A stretch of DNA of 64,000 nt, from NCBI GenBank assembly GCA_024509875.1, contig JAMPIV010014148.1:248001-312000 (forward strand), written 5' to 3'. Shown here one piece after another: positions 45,897 through 56,889 of this stretch (positions are counted from its first letter, which is position 1; each line of letters begins with the position of its first letter). The notes beneath the pieces are model-generated. The model did not search any database, was not told the DNA's origin, and worked only from the letters and a program-made list of their open reading frames with translations. The DNA comes from Oreohelix idahoensis (lineage: Eukaryota > Mollusca > Gastropoda > Stylommatophora > Oreohelicidae). A program made the position numbers and the translations under genes.

Positions 45897-47868
45897 TGTA
45901 GCGAAAGGTTTTCCTATTATGATAATAGTGGTAGAGCAGAAGTAGAATCTCTCTCCAGAAAGTATGAAGTTCCAGTGCCCGAGAAGTACACTGGTATCAC
46001 AAGTGAGTTACAGCTGTGAATACTCTGAGCTGGACAATAGATTTAGGCTTCAGAAGTATAAGTTGCTACTTTCGCTATCGTAACCCTATGTGATAATATA
46101 ATTAAATTTGAAAAGGTAACTCAAAATTTAACAGTTAAAAATTTAACAAGTCAAATGAGTACAATTATCCAATTTATTATGTACATCTATATATTCTTGT
46201 AATGATAAATGGGTGTTGGAAGATGGTAAAATGTATGATTATTTACAGTTACAAATTAAAATAACTAATAGAAAAAGTCTTGGATTTATCTTCCACTGAA
46301 TTTACAACAAAAGGATTGTCACATTATCTCTTGCCATCTAGTTGTCATCATTAGACAGTCGTTTTAGAAACTGCTCACAGGATTTGTTGGATGGATACAA
46401 AGAAACTCAACTTTAGCCACGTCTGCTCGAGGTTCCTCCGACACACTGGAGTACGGAAGACTTTCCTTCAGCCCGCCCTATAACTACGGGGGACTAAGGT
46501 GTTGAAGTTTGGTTGACCTCTAGGCTTCAGTGAGCTGGATCAACTTCTTCAAGTCTTTAGTTTCTCGATCAGGAATGATCATAAACATTGATCATAAAAA
46601 CCTGGAACAAGAAGTAATAGGTGGCCATGTTGTTCCAACAATCTCACCACCAACTACTGTTCATGATGCGACCATGTCTTCAGTGTTTGTATATAAATGA
46701 ATGAATCATGGTAGTATGTTACAGAGATAGCATGATAAGATAATGTATACTGTGCAGAATTAACAAATTACATGAATAAATCACATGTTATGATACATGG
46801 GTACGATATAACCTTTGCCTTCCACTTATGGATGTCAAGTCACTTATGTACTTGCTGGTATGTCGTAAGCTTCCAGGCAAGAACTAGCCATGATATATTT
46901 GGCTAACCAATTAATGGTTATGCTTCCTGACAATGCCGGTGAAGGTTATCTCTGGTTAGCGTCATTCTCTTTTTTATTATATCTGATACAATCAATCAGA
47001 AATAAAATCTGAAATAAAATGATATTATTCATACATATATCTTTAATAAACTTACATACCCTCTTAGGATCTATAAGCTCACGGTGAGATTATTTTGGTT
47101 GAAGTTAATCTGCCCTGCATGCAGCGTGAAAAAATAACTTTTCTTGCAGATACTGTCTTCCAGTTTCTCACTTTGGCTTCTGGATTTGGTGTGTGATTTT
47201 CAACGCGTCCCTCTGTCCTTATATTTCAGTCTCTCGCGCGTACGAGAAAGCACCTCTAAAAGTCCCAAAAGATTTTCGTTTCATCTCCTGGTTTGAGGCT
47301 ATTTGAAGCAATCTGTGTTTTTCCTGTACTTGTTTTTTTCTTCTGTTCACTACACACTTATATTCTTCCGTCCTTTCTATGTATCATTTCCTTTTCCCCA
47401 TATGAGGCTTTCATTACATATAAGTTTTATACAAATCCGTTGAGGCTTGTTAGTGTAATAAATTTTTAAAGATTATTAGCTAACTTTTAGCCGATGTGAT
47501 GAAGGTGAAAAATATTAATTATCTTTAAAACTATTTATATTTGAATAATATCCTTTTGGATATAATTCCTAGTCTATCTCCTTTGTTGAATTATTTTTAT
47601 TTAATATTATTCCAACCGGGCGTTCTCCGGTAGTTAATAATTTAATGTCCAGTAAATGCAAACTTTGAAAGTCCGCCATTCATTCTTATTAGCTATTTCA
47701 TCATTCTTCGGTAATACTGTATGGCTTTTAACCGTAAGTCACATTTCCCGTCTACTACAAACTTCAAAGAAAGACCGCCGCGCTGACCTTGCGCTGGTGT
47801 GTGTGTGTGGGAGTCGCGCTACACATTTTTTTTCCACAACAAAGCAAGAGGAACCAAATTTCGCTACA
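45897..47868 (-). repeat. 5' LTR of element C (1972 bp)
   Basis: Same ends and length as the other LTR. Followed by ATTAT (47869-47873). Confidence 0.95.
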
Positions 47869-47925
47869 ATTATAGAAATGAGTGAAGTAACTGTTATATA
47901 TTTATAAGAAATTGTTTTTTCGCGA

Positions 47926-49935
47926 TTGTCGTTGGCTGAAAAATGCCGTGTAAAACCACTAGGTCGGCCTCTTCCGAATCTAAAAATTATCCAGACCTCG
48001 ACTAGCAGGAACAGTACATACCAGAGAAAATTTAACAGAGAAATTTACGAACATCATGACTGGTTGTGTGGCTGTAATGTAAAGAATGCATTATTTTGTT
48101 TTCCTTGTTTACTTTTCAACGGTGATACTACATGGACAAAGACAGGCGTAACGGATCTGATACATTTGCATAGCAAGCTTCAGAAACACGAAAATAGCAC
48201 AGTCCTCGTTGAAACGTTGTAGCATTGGGGATGCTGGGGACAGTGGATATTTCTTCACAGTTAAGCGAGGCATACAAATTAAATATTAATAAACACAACG
48301 AAGAGGTGAAAAGAAACAGAAACATTCTTTCAAAAATAATTGACTGCATAACGTTTTGTGGGAAATTTGAACTTCCACTGCGTGGTCATGATGAAAGTTT
48401 GGAGTCTGCTAATCAGGGCGTCTTTAGAGGATTACTAGACTTTGCTTCTAAACTGGATGATACATTGCGAACTCATTTTGAAACTGCCACTGTTTTCAAA
48501 GGGCATTCAAAAACAGTTCAAAACGAGCTTCTACAATGTATCCTAGAAGTGTGCAGAGCTCAAATTGCTAGCGACATAAGCAAAGCAAAATTCATTGCTG
48601 TTATGACGGACGACACAACAAATGTTGCAGCAACGACACAACAAGTTCTTGTTTTTCGTTATGAGCACGAGCGTCAGGTGCACGAAAGATTTTGGGGATT
48701 TAACAACCCTATTTCACAGAACGCTCAAGGTCTGTCAGAATACGTTTTACTACAACTGATTTTTATTCTGAAAGATGACTATACCAAGCTAATAGCTCAA
48801 ACCTATGACGGTGCCGCTGTAATGAGTGGAGAGAAAGGTGGAGTACAAAGTATAATTAAACAAAAATACCAACATGCTCATTTTATTCACTGTTACGCAC
48901 ACCAGCTAAATCTAGATCTAACTAAATCTAATAATGCAAAAAGCTGTATCACAAAATTCAGAAGTGCGTATTTTCTTTCACACATTGTCAGGAATACCTG
49001 CATTTTTTTCAAGATCACCACAACGACTCTCGGTTCTGCAGAAAAAGTGTAAAAGAATTCCGTCAACATGTAACACTAGGTGGAATTTCAACTCCAGGAC
49101 TGTTTCCACAGTCTATGAAAACAAAGATGAACTGAAAGAATGTTTTGGTGAGTTGCGCGAGTCAGGTAATTGTGCAACAGTCCAGGCAGTGACTGGACTT
49201 CTCCATGTGTTGAATGATACCGATTTCTTGTTTTGGCTTTCCTTCTTCCACCATATCATGCCACATGTTGATGTTTTGTATGATAAACTTCAAAGCCGCA
49301 ATGCTAATTCTTTGACAGTTTATTCAGCAGTGCAGGATTTTCATCGTGTGATTTCAGGTATCAGAGATAACATTGACATCTCTGTTAACTTCCACGATTC
49401 AGAACAAACAACAGATTCTAGAAAACGTAAAAAGAATATTGATCTAAACAGTCTTGTTAAGGAAGTATGTGATACAATTTGCTTTCAAGCAAATGAACGA
49501 TTTGCGTTTACTGGTCATCTTTCCGTAGCGAGATTATTGGTTCCAGAACAATTTCCTCTTTACAGTCGAGAATTCCCGTCAAGAGAACTTAATAAAACTG
49601 TAGCGGCATACCCGATGTTGAATAAAGAGAGACTTCAGACCGAGCTATCCGTACTTTATGAAATGGAAGAGTTTCATCACTTTTCTGGGCCTTTCAAAAT
49701 TCATGAAATAATTTTAAAAAGTGGACTACAAAATTCTCTTGCTGAAGTAAATTACCTTGTGAAAATCATACTCACAACCCCCATGACGTCAGTAGAACCA
49801 GAGAGATGTTTTTGTACACTGAAAAGAATAAAAACTTTCCTACGGAGCACCATATCTGACAACCGCCTTTCAGCATTAGCCATGCTAAGCATCGAGAGTA
49901 AAATGATTCTTCTTCTTCTTCTTCGTTCGCCCTGA
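47926..49935 (+). pseudogene. hAT transposase (ZMYM1-like, TTF-type zinc finger), two frameshifts
   Basis: Frame 1 (47926-48222) holds a TTF-type zinc finger: YQRKFNREIYEHHDWLCGC, CFPCLLF, HLHSKLQKHENS. After a shift at about 48220, frame 2 (48225-48950) reads KHNEEVKRNRNILSKIIDC, LPLRGHDESLES, FRGLLDFASKLD, AVMTDDTTNVAATTQ (first catalytic Asp, about 48605), AQTYDGAAVMSG (second Asp, about 48805) and HCYAHQLNLDL. A second shift near 48940 leads to frame 3 (48960-49935): FFSRSPQRLSVL, TRWNFNSRTVSTVYE, FFHHIMPHVDVLYDKL. The C-terminal dimerisation segment MTSVEPERCFCTLKRIKTFLRS (49785-49845) contains the catalytic Glu. The order matches hAT proteins of the ZMYM1/DUF4371 kind. The TSD of C at 47869 lies just upstream, so C split the promoter or N-terminal side from this gene. 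The frame ends in a TTC repeat at 49907-49925. Confidence 0.85.
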
Positions 49936-50177
49936 AAAGGACGGTGGTTGTGTTGTGTCTGTTTACAACGTAGCTGTGATATCTGCACCTTTCGGTCGAC
50001 ACATCATTTGTAACAAAGAAAGACAGAAAAATGGACTTCACTTTTAAATAGGTTAGACACATTTGTGTCTGGGTTGGTATTTTACATGGTGGTCACAATT
50101 TGTGAGTGTTATGTATAGTATTTTAAATGAATGAACAGTGCAGCACCCCCAATGACAACCCCCTGGAACCGCCACTG

Positions 50178-50185
50178 GTCTCACC
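50178..50185. repeat. 8-bp target-site duplication of the hAT element (right)
   Basis: GTCTCACC, pairs with 36121-36128. Confidence 0.9.
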
Positions 50186-50931
50186 TCTAACTGTGTCGTA
50201 TTTCTCAACTTTGCCAGGCTCCTATCATAATCGGACGAATCGTCTGATGACGTCCAATACCTCTTCGTCACTCGTCTAATCTCTTGCGCCATCTCTTCCT
50301 GTGCTTTTGTATCTTCTGCTGCGGTTTCCTCACCCTCCTGAGGGTCTTTCTGTGAACTGTCTTGTTCTCTCAATCTCTCTTCTCCATCCTGTAATCTGTG
50401 CTCATATTCCATCATTGTCATGTCTACCTCATTCTCCGAGTTATCCCACTCGGTTCTCAATCTTTGTACTCGTATCTCCTCCAAAATATCATTATCCTAC
50501 AAATTGTCCTGTCCATCCTGCGTAGTCACTATCCTGTCATCCTCCGGCGTATCTCGCCTTTTTTCTTCTTGTTCTTGGTATGTGTTTTGTGGGGGTGGGA
50601 TTAACCAACTTGGTTTTATCCCGGGTTTTTCATGCATTAGTGCCGTTTTTCCTATCTGCCTACTCCTTGGTGGGTGTCTATGTTCTCCGCTGGGAGTATT
50701 TTCCTGTGATGGGCACTTCTCGCTTTGGTCCGGTACTTCCGTTTGAGTGCTGACGTCTCTCCTTGTTTTCTGTTTGCGTACCAACACTAACCATTCTTCT
50801 CTGCGTATTGTCATGTCTCTTGATTGTTGTCCTATCCTGAATGTTCCATGGTCTATTGCTAGGACTTTCATATTTTGTTGTAAACCTTGGTTTGTAAGAT
50901 CTGTTCTTGGTATTCCGCCATGATCCAACAT
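50186..50931 (-). pseudogene. Unrecognised charged protein, N-terminal part (segment copy 1)
   Basis: Minus strand from ATG 50931: MLDHGGIPRTDLTNQGL, VLAIDHGTFRIGQQSRD, EWLVLVRKQKTRRDVSTQTE, PSWLIPPPQNTYQEQEEK. A stop near 50502 separates this from a second block with RLRTEWDNSENEVDMTMMEYEH, EERLREQDSS and VTKRYWTSSDDSSDYDRS, which leads up to the hAT insertion. Copy 2 (62341-62979) keeps the first and second blocks in one frame. The protein has a 65-residue basic N-terminal module, a Pro/Gln linker and an acidic coiled-coil-like part, followed beyond the insertion by an Arg/Ser/Asp-rich tail. I know no family with this order. Confidence 0.5.
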
Positions 50932-50997
50932 ATATCAGGGTTTTTTTTTTTTATTTCTTTTAAATTTGGATGTTCTTTTCTTCTGACTTCTTGAAAT

Positions 50998-51165
50998 AAA
51001 AAGTGAAGTTTTCCAATATTTATTGGTTTTTCTCCAAGTAATGTACTAGTTAATAAGTTGGTCACTCATGTCTACCCCTTTTATGTACATTTTATAATCC
51101 CTTACAAGATTTGGCTGTCAAACATTAAATTCTCGAAAATTCTCGTTCACCTTATCTCTACCGTA
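50998..51165 (-). pseudogene. piggyBac-type transposase remnant (segment copy 1)
   Basis: Minus strand reads GRDKVNENFREFNV, stop, QPNLVRDYKMYIKGVDMSDQ, LIN, stop (TAG), YITWRKTNKYWKTSLF. P-x-x-V-x-x-Y-x-x-x-M/I-G-VD-x-SDQ followed by R-K-T-x-K-W/Y-W-K is the conserved block near the end of the piggyBac DDE domain; the Asp of GVDMSDQ is its third acidic residue. The same block with the same TAG occurs at 63050-63215, so the stop predates the segmental duplication. Only this block is recognisable. No TTAA-bounded ends were found. Confidence 0.6.
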
Positions 51166-51984
51166 CGCTTAGTACACCTATGACCATTTACAATGTGAAC
51201 ACACCTAACCAGTTTTATAGTGTTGACGGCACTATGTGCCTGGGAGGAGTTATTTGTCGATGACAACTCAAGAATAGGGATTGAAGCTGTATTGCATGAA
51301 GAGATACAAGTTTTAACAAAAACAGACTGCCCAAGTAAGCAATCTAGTGTGTTAATTTATTGCTCTAAAAAAAACACAATAATCTCTAAAAACAAAACCA
51401 CACAAAAAAGAACAGAATTATGATAATCTAATATACCTTGGTATGGTTTGGTATATCTTTAAAAAAATAATGTTGTTTTATATTGCATTAAAATATGCAT
51501 AACACTTAACTATTATAATTGCTCACAACTTTGTTGTTTCCCTTGCAAGACAATTACCTCCCTTACATATATTATGCTAAAAAAGTTTACATGGTTCACA
51601 GGATTTAGAGTTTCATTCCAGTCTCTAAAAACATCACTGACCCACCTAGAGATATGTCTAAAATTAGTTCTATGATATGATATTAAATAACATCTTCTGT
51701 CATTGTGATTAATAAGTTGAATTACAATTAAATCCAGAGTGTTGAAGAACTAGTTGTCAACATCCCATCTTACTAGTACTATATATTCAGACAATTTAAT
51801 ATTTTAAGTAAGACTTCCCACATAAGCAGAAAGTATTTTGAACTTACTGGTTCTGTCAGAGACTTGATTGGAAACTGATTAATACAACTGGACACAATAA
51901 TCCAAATCTATATACAATGTTTACGATGACAATATATTTAAGTCTTCACACCAGTTCAATACGTCACGAAAAGTGATAATACAA
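51166..51984. repeat. Duplicated segment copy 1, right part, non-coding
   Basis: Matches 63216-64000 with a few indels. Near 51849 it contains one diverged unit of the 68-bp minisatellite found at 52552 (ttctgtcagagacttg ... caatccaaatctata). No gene is recognised. Similarity to copy 2 cannot be followed past 51984 because the window ends. Confidence 0.7.
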
Positions 51985-52408
51985 AATCTAAAATAAAGGA
52001 AAGGGTTGAGAAATGGTGAATGTAATAATGAATGTGGTTTGCTAGTAAGGTACTATTGTAGCGGAAGGTAGCTAAAGAGCTGTGGAGATCTACTTTAGAA
52101 ACACTGAGCTCTTTAAAGATCTACCTTGATAAAAATGTCTGTTTTCAGGTTTCCGAATATTTTTAATTTAGAAAGCGTACAGCCTGGATGTAAATTTTAT
52201 CTCTGCCAGATAATCTGTTTTCTACAGTCCCATCAACAGAGTGGTAGAACATTCAAACTAAATGATATTTTACCGAAATGTCAACTTTACTTTTAAGAAA
52301 AGATCATGTTCCTATCTCACACAGTTTATAATTTTAGTGAACGTTTGTAACCGACCTATTCTGAGTTTTCAGTAGGAAAAGGATGAGGGGGTGGGGGAAA
52401 TATCTTTA
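51985..52408. other. No gene seen
   Basis: Non-coding, AT-rich. A TGTAGCGGAAGG at 52063 recalls the start of the C LTR but the match does not continue. Confidence 0.3.
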
Positions 52409-52501
52409 ATCCTGAGGATAATAATAATAATAATAAATTCTTTAAGCGCCAAACACGGCGCATAAGGCAGAAACCAGTGCTCTCCAGGTATCCTGAGGAT
52501 A
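52409..52501 (-). mobile_element. 69-bp retroposon 3' end with (TTA)n tail and 12-bp TSD
   Basis: ATCCTGAGGATA occurs at 52409-52420 and 52490-52501. The 69 bases between begin (plus strand) with an AAT repeat and end 'gtgctctccaggt'. On the minus strand this is a short 3' end carrying a (TTA)n tail, i.e. an extremely 5'-truncated non-LTR insertion. Confidence 0.75.
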
Positions 52502-52551
52502 CTACACTTTTAAATGTCAGTGTCAGAGAGCTGATGAAAGTAATATGAACT

Positions 52552-52710
52552 TACTGGTACTGTCAGAGACTAGCTAAGAAACTAGTTAGTACAACTGAAC
52601 ACAATAATACAAATCTATGTACTGGTACTGTTAGAGACTAACTAAGAATCTAGTTAGTACAACTGAATATAATAATATAAATCTAAGTACTGGTACTGTT
52701 AGAGACTAGC
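52552..52710. repeat. 68-bp minisatellite, left part
   Basis: Units start TACTGGTACTGT at 52552, 52620 and 52688. The third is cut by the D element at 52711 and its remainder is found at 55505. Confidence 0.9.
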
Positions 52711-53162
52711 TGTGACCGCATGGCCTTCCACGCTAGCATTATCCCTGCTACGACACTAGCATTTATACGTGCTATAATATGGTACATATAGGAATGACCG
52801 ACATTAAAAGCAAATAAGAAGTTTTCACACAAAACGCAGTATCATTCAAAGTTCAGTCAGCAGGCACTGCTCTGAGAGGGCAAATATAGGGCAGTCCCAG
52901 ATGATAAAAATGAATGAGAGCTAAGCGCGGAAAGTGGGAAATGAATGTTGTGATTTGGGTTTTTTTTTTCTCCATTGTTTAGGTAGAAAAGAGAGTTGTG
53001 ACAAAAGTCGAAAAGAAACCAATGACGTATGAGACAAATGTCGAAATAACAGAAAGCCGTGTGCAAAATGTCAAAAACAGAGAGCAGTGTGTAGAAAATT
53101 GTAACGTGTGAAGAAAAGAGTGAGTCGTGTATGAAAAATGGCGGGGAAAAGAAGTAGCTGGG

Positions 53163-53170
53163 TATAAAAA
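53163..53170 (+). promoter_or_regulatory. TATA box in the left D LTR
   Basis: TATAAAAA within 'gggtataaaaaggagag', conserved at 54936-54943 in the right LTR and followed by the same 60 bases. The likely RNA polymerase II promoter of the element. Confidence 0.6.
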
Positions 53171-53510
53171 GGAGAGATGTGGGCGATAGACAGGCTTTTA
53201 CAGATTTTTAGGACTTTAGGAAGGATTTTTACAGAGAGTTTATACATTTTAGATTTAGAAGAAGGATATTACATATAGACAAGAAATTTGTGCTAGGTAG
53301 TTTGTAGTGTTAGATAAACTTCGTCTTTGAAAATATCAAGACCAGTTTTTAAGTAGACCAGTTGATATTTTATTCTGTTGGATATATTTTTTCTTGTGGA
53401 TATATGTATATTTTCCTAGTGGATAAACAACCAATCATTGTGAAAATACCGGTACTTGTCAAACGACGGTCAATAAACATATACTACATTGCTGTTTTTG
53501 GAACTTTACA

Positions 53511-54488
53511 GTGGTACTTGGTTCATGTGTTACTGAGATCGTTCATACTCCACCACCCGATAGTTATTTGTATCGGTATTGTTGTCCTCCCTCATAGTAA
53601 CGACCATTACATAAGCTGGAGATTAGAGACATTTTTTTGTTTTAAATAAATACTTTGTAACTCCGTGTAACCAGATTAATAATACTATAAATAGATTTTA
53701 CGACGAACACATAGACAGTTCACAACAACTTGTCCAGATTTTGATGTTTAAGACCCATATACATCCAGGTAAATCACTGACCGCAGTGGCAGGATGAGGT
53801 CGCCTGTATCAAATGATTATATTATGTTTACCACGTTTTATATTGACAGTTACGAGAGCGTACAGCTCCAGTTCATAATTATAGATTAATATTGTTGGTA
53901 TATCCCAATGTCATAGTGTGTGTGTATATATATATTATATATAACATAATATAATATATATTATATATATATATAACATTTTTGCGTCCCACGGTCTGAT
54001 GTATGACCATTAGTTCTATGCTGTTAGGCTGATGTTCGTTGCAGCTACTACATTTACGATTGTTAAATACTTAATGAATATTAGTTACTTCTGTTAAATA
54101 TTGCCAAATTATTTGTTTTGTTTTTGTTGTTTGCACATCCGATGAAAATCGTATACAATTATATTCATGAAAATGTTAACATTAAGTATGTTAACATTAT
54201 GTTGATGACTAATTCACAGCGTTGTACATAGTGATATTGTTGAGAAGTAGTGTACATCAATACTGTTTAATGGCGAAGTGTATTAAAAAATTTTATCTAT
54301 CACCCGTTTTACGAATTATAAAAATACTGGGATCCCTCGTTTTACGAGGAAAAAATTATTTAAAAAATTATTTTTCTGACAACCTCTACCAATAGGTTAG
54401 TTGTTTATAATAGTTACTAGCATGAGGTAGTTAGTTGATAGTACGCATATGTCTCCCTCTGGGATACATTTTTGTGGCCCGGGTCGTA
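53511..54488 (+). other. Internal region of the D element, non-coding
   Basis: About 1 kb without open frames of note. (TA)n-rich palindromic stretch at 53923-53976. Ends with 'gtctccctctgggatac ... gtggcccgggtcgta', the junction block shared by all three D copies. Confidence 0.55.
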
Positions 54489-55504
54489 TGTGACAGCATG
54501 GTGTTCCACGCTAGCATTATCCCTGCTACGACACTAGCATTTATACGTGCTATAATATGGTACATATAGGAATGACCGACATTGAAAGCAAATAAGAAGT
54601 TTTCCCACAAAACGCAGTATCATTCAAAGTTCAGTCAGCAGGCACTGCTCTGAGAGGGCAAATATAGGGCAGTCCCAGATGATAAAAATGAATGAGAGCT
54701 AAGCGCGGAAAGTGGGAAATGAATGTTTTGATTAGGGTGTTTTTTCTCATTGTTTAGGTGGAAAAGAGAGTTGTGACAAAAGTCGAAAACAAACCAAAGA
54801 CGTGAGAGACAAATGTCGAAATAACAGAAAGCCGTGTGCAAAATATCGAAAACAGAGAGCCGTGTGTAGAAAATTGTAACGTGGGAAAAAAAGAGTGAGT
54901 CTTGTGAAAAATGGCGGGAAAAAGACGTAGCTGGGTATAAAAAGGAGAGATGTGGGCGATAGACAGGTGTTTACAGAATTTTAGGTCTTTAGGAGAGATT
55001 TTTGCAGAGAGTTTATAGTTTTTAGATTTAGAAGAAGGATATTACAAATAGACAAGAAATTTGTGCTAGGTAGTTTGTAGTGTTAGATGAACTTCGTCTT
55101 TGAGAATATCAAGACCAGTTTTTAAGTAGACCAGTTGATATTTTATTCTGTTGGATATATTTTTCCTTGTGGATATATGTATATTTTCCTAGTGGATAAA
55201 CAACCAATCATTGTGAAAATACCGGTACTTGTCAAACGACGGTCAATAAACATATACTACATTGCTGTTTTTGGAACTTTAACAGTATTTCATTGGGATT
55301 ATACCTTGTCATGTTGAGACTGTTTTGCTTAGCACTAAACACAAAAGGGAAGAACAAACCTGGGAAGAAAATGAGCAAAAGTCAAGTATTACCATCTCTG
55401 GCGGAAGGCCAGTTAGCACTTGAACTACAACAACATATAAAGGATTAACTCTGACCAAATAAAATCAATATAACTACTAGTGCCGTATAACATACACGGC
55501 CACA

Positions 55505-55757
55505 TAGCTAAGAAACTAGTTAGTACAACTGAATATAATAATATAAATCTAAGTACTGGTCGTGTCAGTGACTAGCTAAGAAACTAGTTAGTATAACTGA
55601 ACACAATAATACAAATCTATGTACTGGTACTGTCAGAGACTAGCTAAGAAACTAGTTAGTACAACTGAATATAAAAATATAAATCTATGTACTGGTACTG
55701 TCAGAGACCAGCTAAGAAACTAGTAAGTACAACTCAACACAATAATACAAATGTCTC
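55505..55757. repeat. 68-bp minisatellite, right part
   Basis: Resumes the interrupted unit, then full units start at 55554, 55622 and 55690. Together with the left part there are about six units. Confidence 0.9.
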
Positions 55758-56874
55758 TACTTTACGTGCTTATTTAGTTTTTGTTTGACCTCGTGTTATC
55801 TGTCGTTTTCGTAATTATCGTTTTCTGTCGTTAGTGTTTTTATACTTTTTATTTCACCTATATGTCCCCACTCTTTTTTGCCGTTTTCTCTTTACTCATT
55901 ATCACCATTATCCTTCAATTCCCGAAGGAGCATAGACCTACTGAAAATGTGTGTCAGTGTTACCGGTGGTTTTTCTTTACTGGACTGTCACTGATGTTGT
56001 CAGGGCTGTCGGGCTTACAACATGTGGCCGACGTATTTCTTGGTAACGCGAATATAATGTGGGCCGTTTCTTTGGCGTATGATTATGATTTGGTTAATAA
56101 TAATAGGACCCGATAACGAGGTAAGATGGGTCAATACAAGATGACCAGTAGGCACGGATAAACACTATACTCGTTGGAAGAGTTAGTGTTAACATATTTA
56201 TTCATGACGAAACTTTACATCAGTAGTTTACAGACATTCTTTATCAGCAATGGTCATGGTAGGAAAATGTACAGAGCACAATTACAATTCACCAAATACG
56301 TTGACCGACTGCACTAACCGTTACCACATCAAGGTTAACGGATTGGTAGTATACATGATTATGGCGAAGTGACCATGTTAATATTCTTTACGTAGTTATC
56401 TATATTCCTTTACGCTTCAATCAGCTCCTAGCGTTAGTGGGACGCACTAGCAACTTGGCATACCTGGTCAAGTTGAAGCTCTGCCATAACGTTAAAGGAG
56501 ACCAAGTATCGGAGGCAAGATACTTAAAACGAGCCGTTTCTGGCTAAATATTCAAATTACAAGCTTCTTGGCATAGCTCCCTCAAGAAGAGTGTATTCAT
56601 CTTTCAGATTATCATAATTGCTACATATTCGTGTCTTCCCTTGACTTGGGTAAGAACACCATAATCAGTCACGTCTATACCCGACGCTAGTTATCTGGAT
56701 CTGCCTCAAGTACGATGCCCATATAGCAACAAATCACCGCGACATACCGCGCCATACAAGTTTAATAATGGTGCACGGTCGTACGCAAATAATATAACAT
56801 ACAATTAACCTAGATGCGCTCAAATGTGCGTCTACAAAATACTAGACGTGCACGTTAGTAACTCAAACATTTAA
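55758..56874. other. No gene seen
   Basis: A plus-strand open frame 55862-56116 (84 codons, two hydrophobic stretches) has no recognisable domain and no supporting context, so I do not call it a gene. The rest is AT-rich with no repeats recognised. Confidence 0.3.
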
Positions 56875-56886
56875 CCCCCCCCCCCC
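56875..56886. repeat. (C)12 homopolymer
   Basis: Twelve C residues followed by TTCCCCC. It lies at the 3' side of the LINE remnant on the minus strand. Confidence 0.95.
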
Positions 56887-56889
56887 TTC

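Larger units (their letters stand above)
39225..47868 (-). mobile_element. LTR retrotransposon C, Gmr1-like Ty3/Gypsy, intact, 8.6 kb
   Basis: Two LTRs of exactly 1972 bp (39225-41196, 45897-47868) start TGTAGCGAAA and end TTTCGCTACA, 10-bp inverted ends. I count about ten differences between them (around 99.5% identity). Target duplications ATTAT are perfect. Minus-strand order from the right: LTR, tRNA-Pro-like primer site, 0.28-kb leader, single 1463-codon gag-pol frame (41229-45620), polypurine tract, LTR. Every part needed for retrotransposition is present and unbroken, so this is a young and possibly mobile copy. No envelope gene is present. Confidence 0.95.
36129..50177 (+). mobile_element. 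hAT DNA transposon, 14.0 kb including nested element C
   Basis: Ends CAGTGGCGGCTTTC (left) and, complemented, CAGTGGCGGTTCC (right) are the terminal inverted repeats. 8-bp GTCTCACC duplications are the hAT hallmark. The motif TGCAGCACCCCC occurs near both ends (36161-36172, 50139-50150) in the same orientation. The right arm carries the hAT transposase (47926-49935). The left arm carries a second, unrelated transposase-like pseudogene (about 37062-38217) and a small MITE. Removing element C (8649 bp with one TSD) leaves 5.4 kb, long for a hAT, so the left arm probably holds another old insertion. Confidence 0.85.
52711..55504 (+). mobile_element. D-family LTR retrotransposon, non-coding, 2.8 kb
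   Basis: Starts TGTGACCGCATGG and ends CGGCCACA (8-bp near-inverted ends), flanked by TAGC (52707-52710, 55505-55508) inside the minisatellite. Two direct repeats of about 800 bp (52711-53510, 54489-55284) share a TATA box (53163, 54936), AATAAA (53472, 55245) and a GGAACTTTA end. The right LTR continues to 55504; the left copy diverges after 53510, so its last 220 bases have been replaced or deleted. Internal sequence of about 1 kb has no coding capacity, so it needed proteins from elsewhere. Related LTRs lie at 2136 and 11696-12787. Confidence 0.65.

Noticed and set aside
49907..49990. TTC repeat and following bases as a further LINE tail insertion in the hAT gene end
   Set aside because: The resemblance to the tail at 35231 is limited to the TTC run and a few bases, and no TSD could be found.
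52063..52080. TGTAGCGGAAGG as a possible start of another C-type LTR
   Set aside because: Similarity to the C LTR does not extend past the first dozen bases and no matching end was found.
55862..56116. 84-codon plus-strand frame with hydrophobic segments
   Set aside because: No homologous domain recognised, no second copy, no expected gene context. Consistent with chance in AT-rich DNA.
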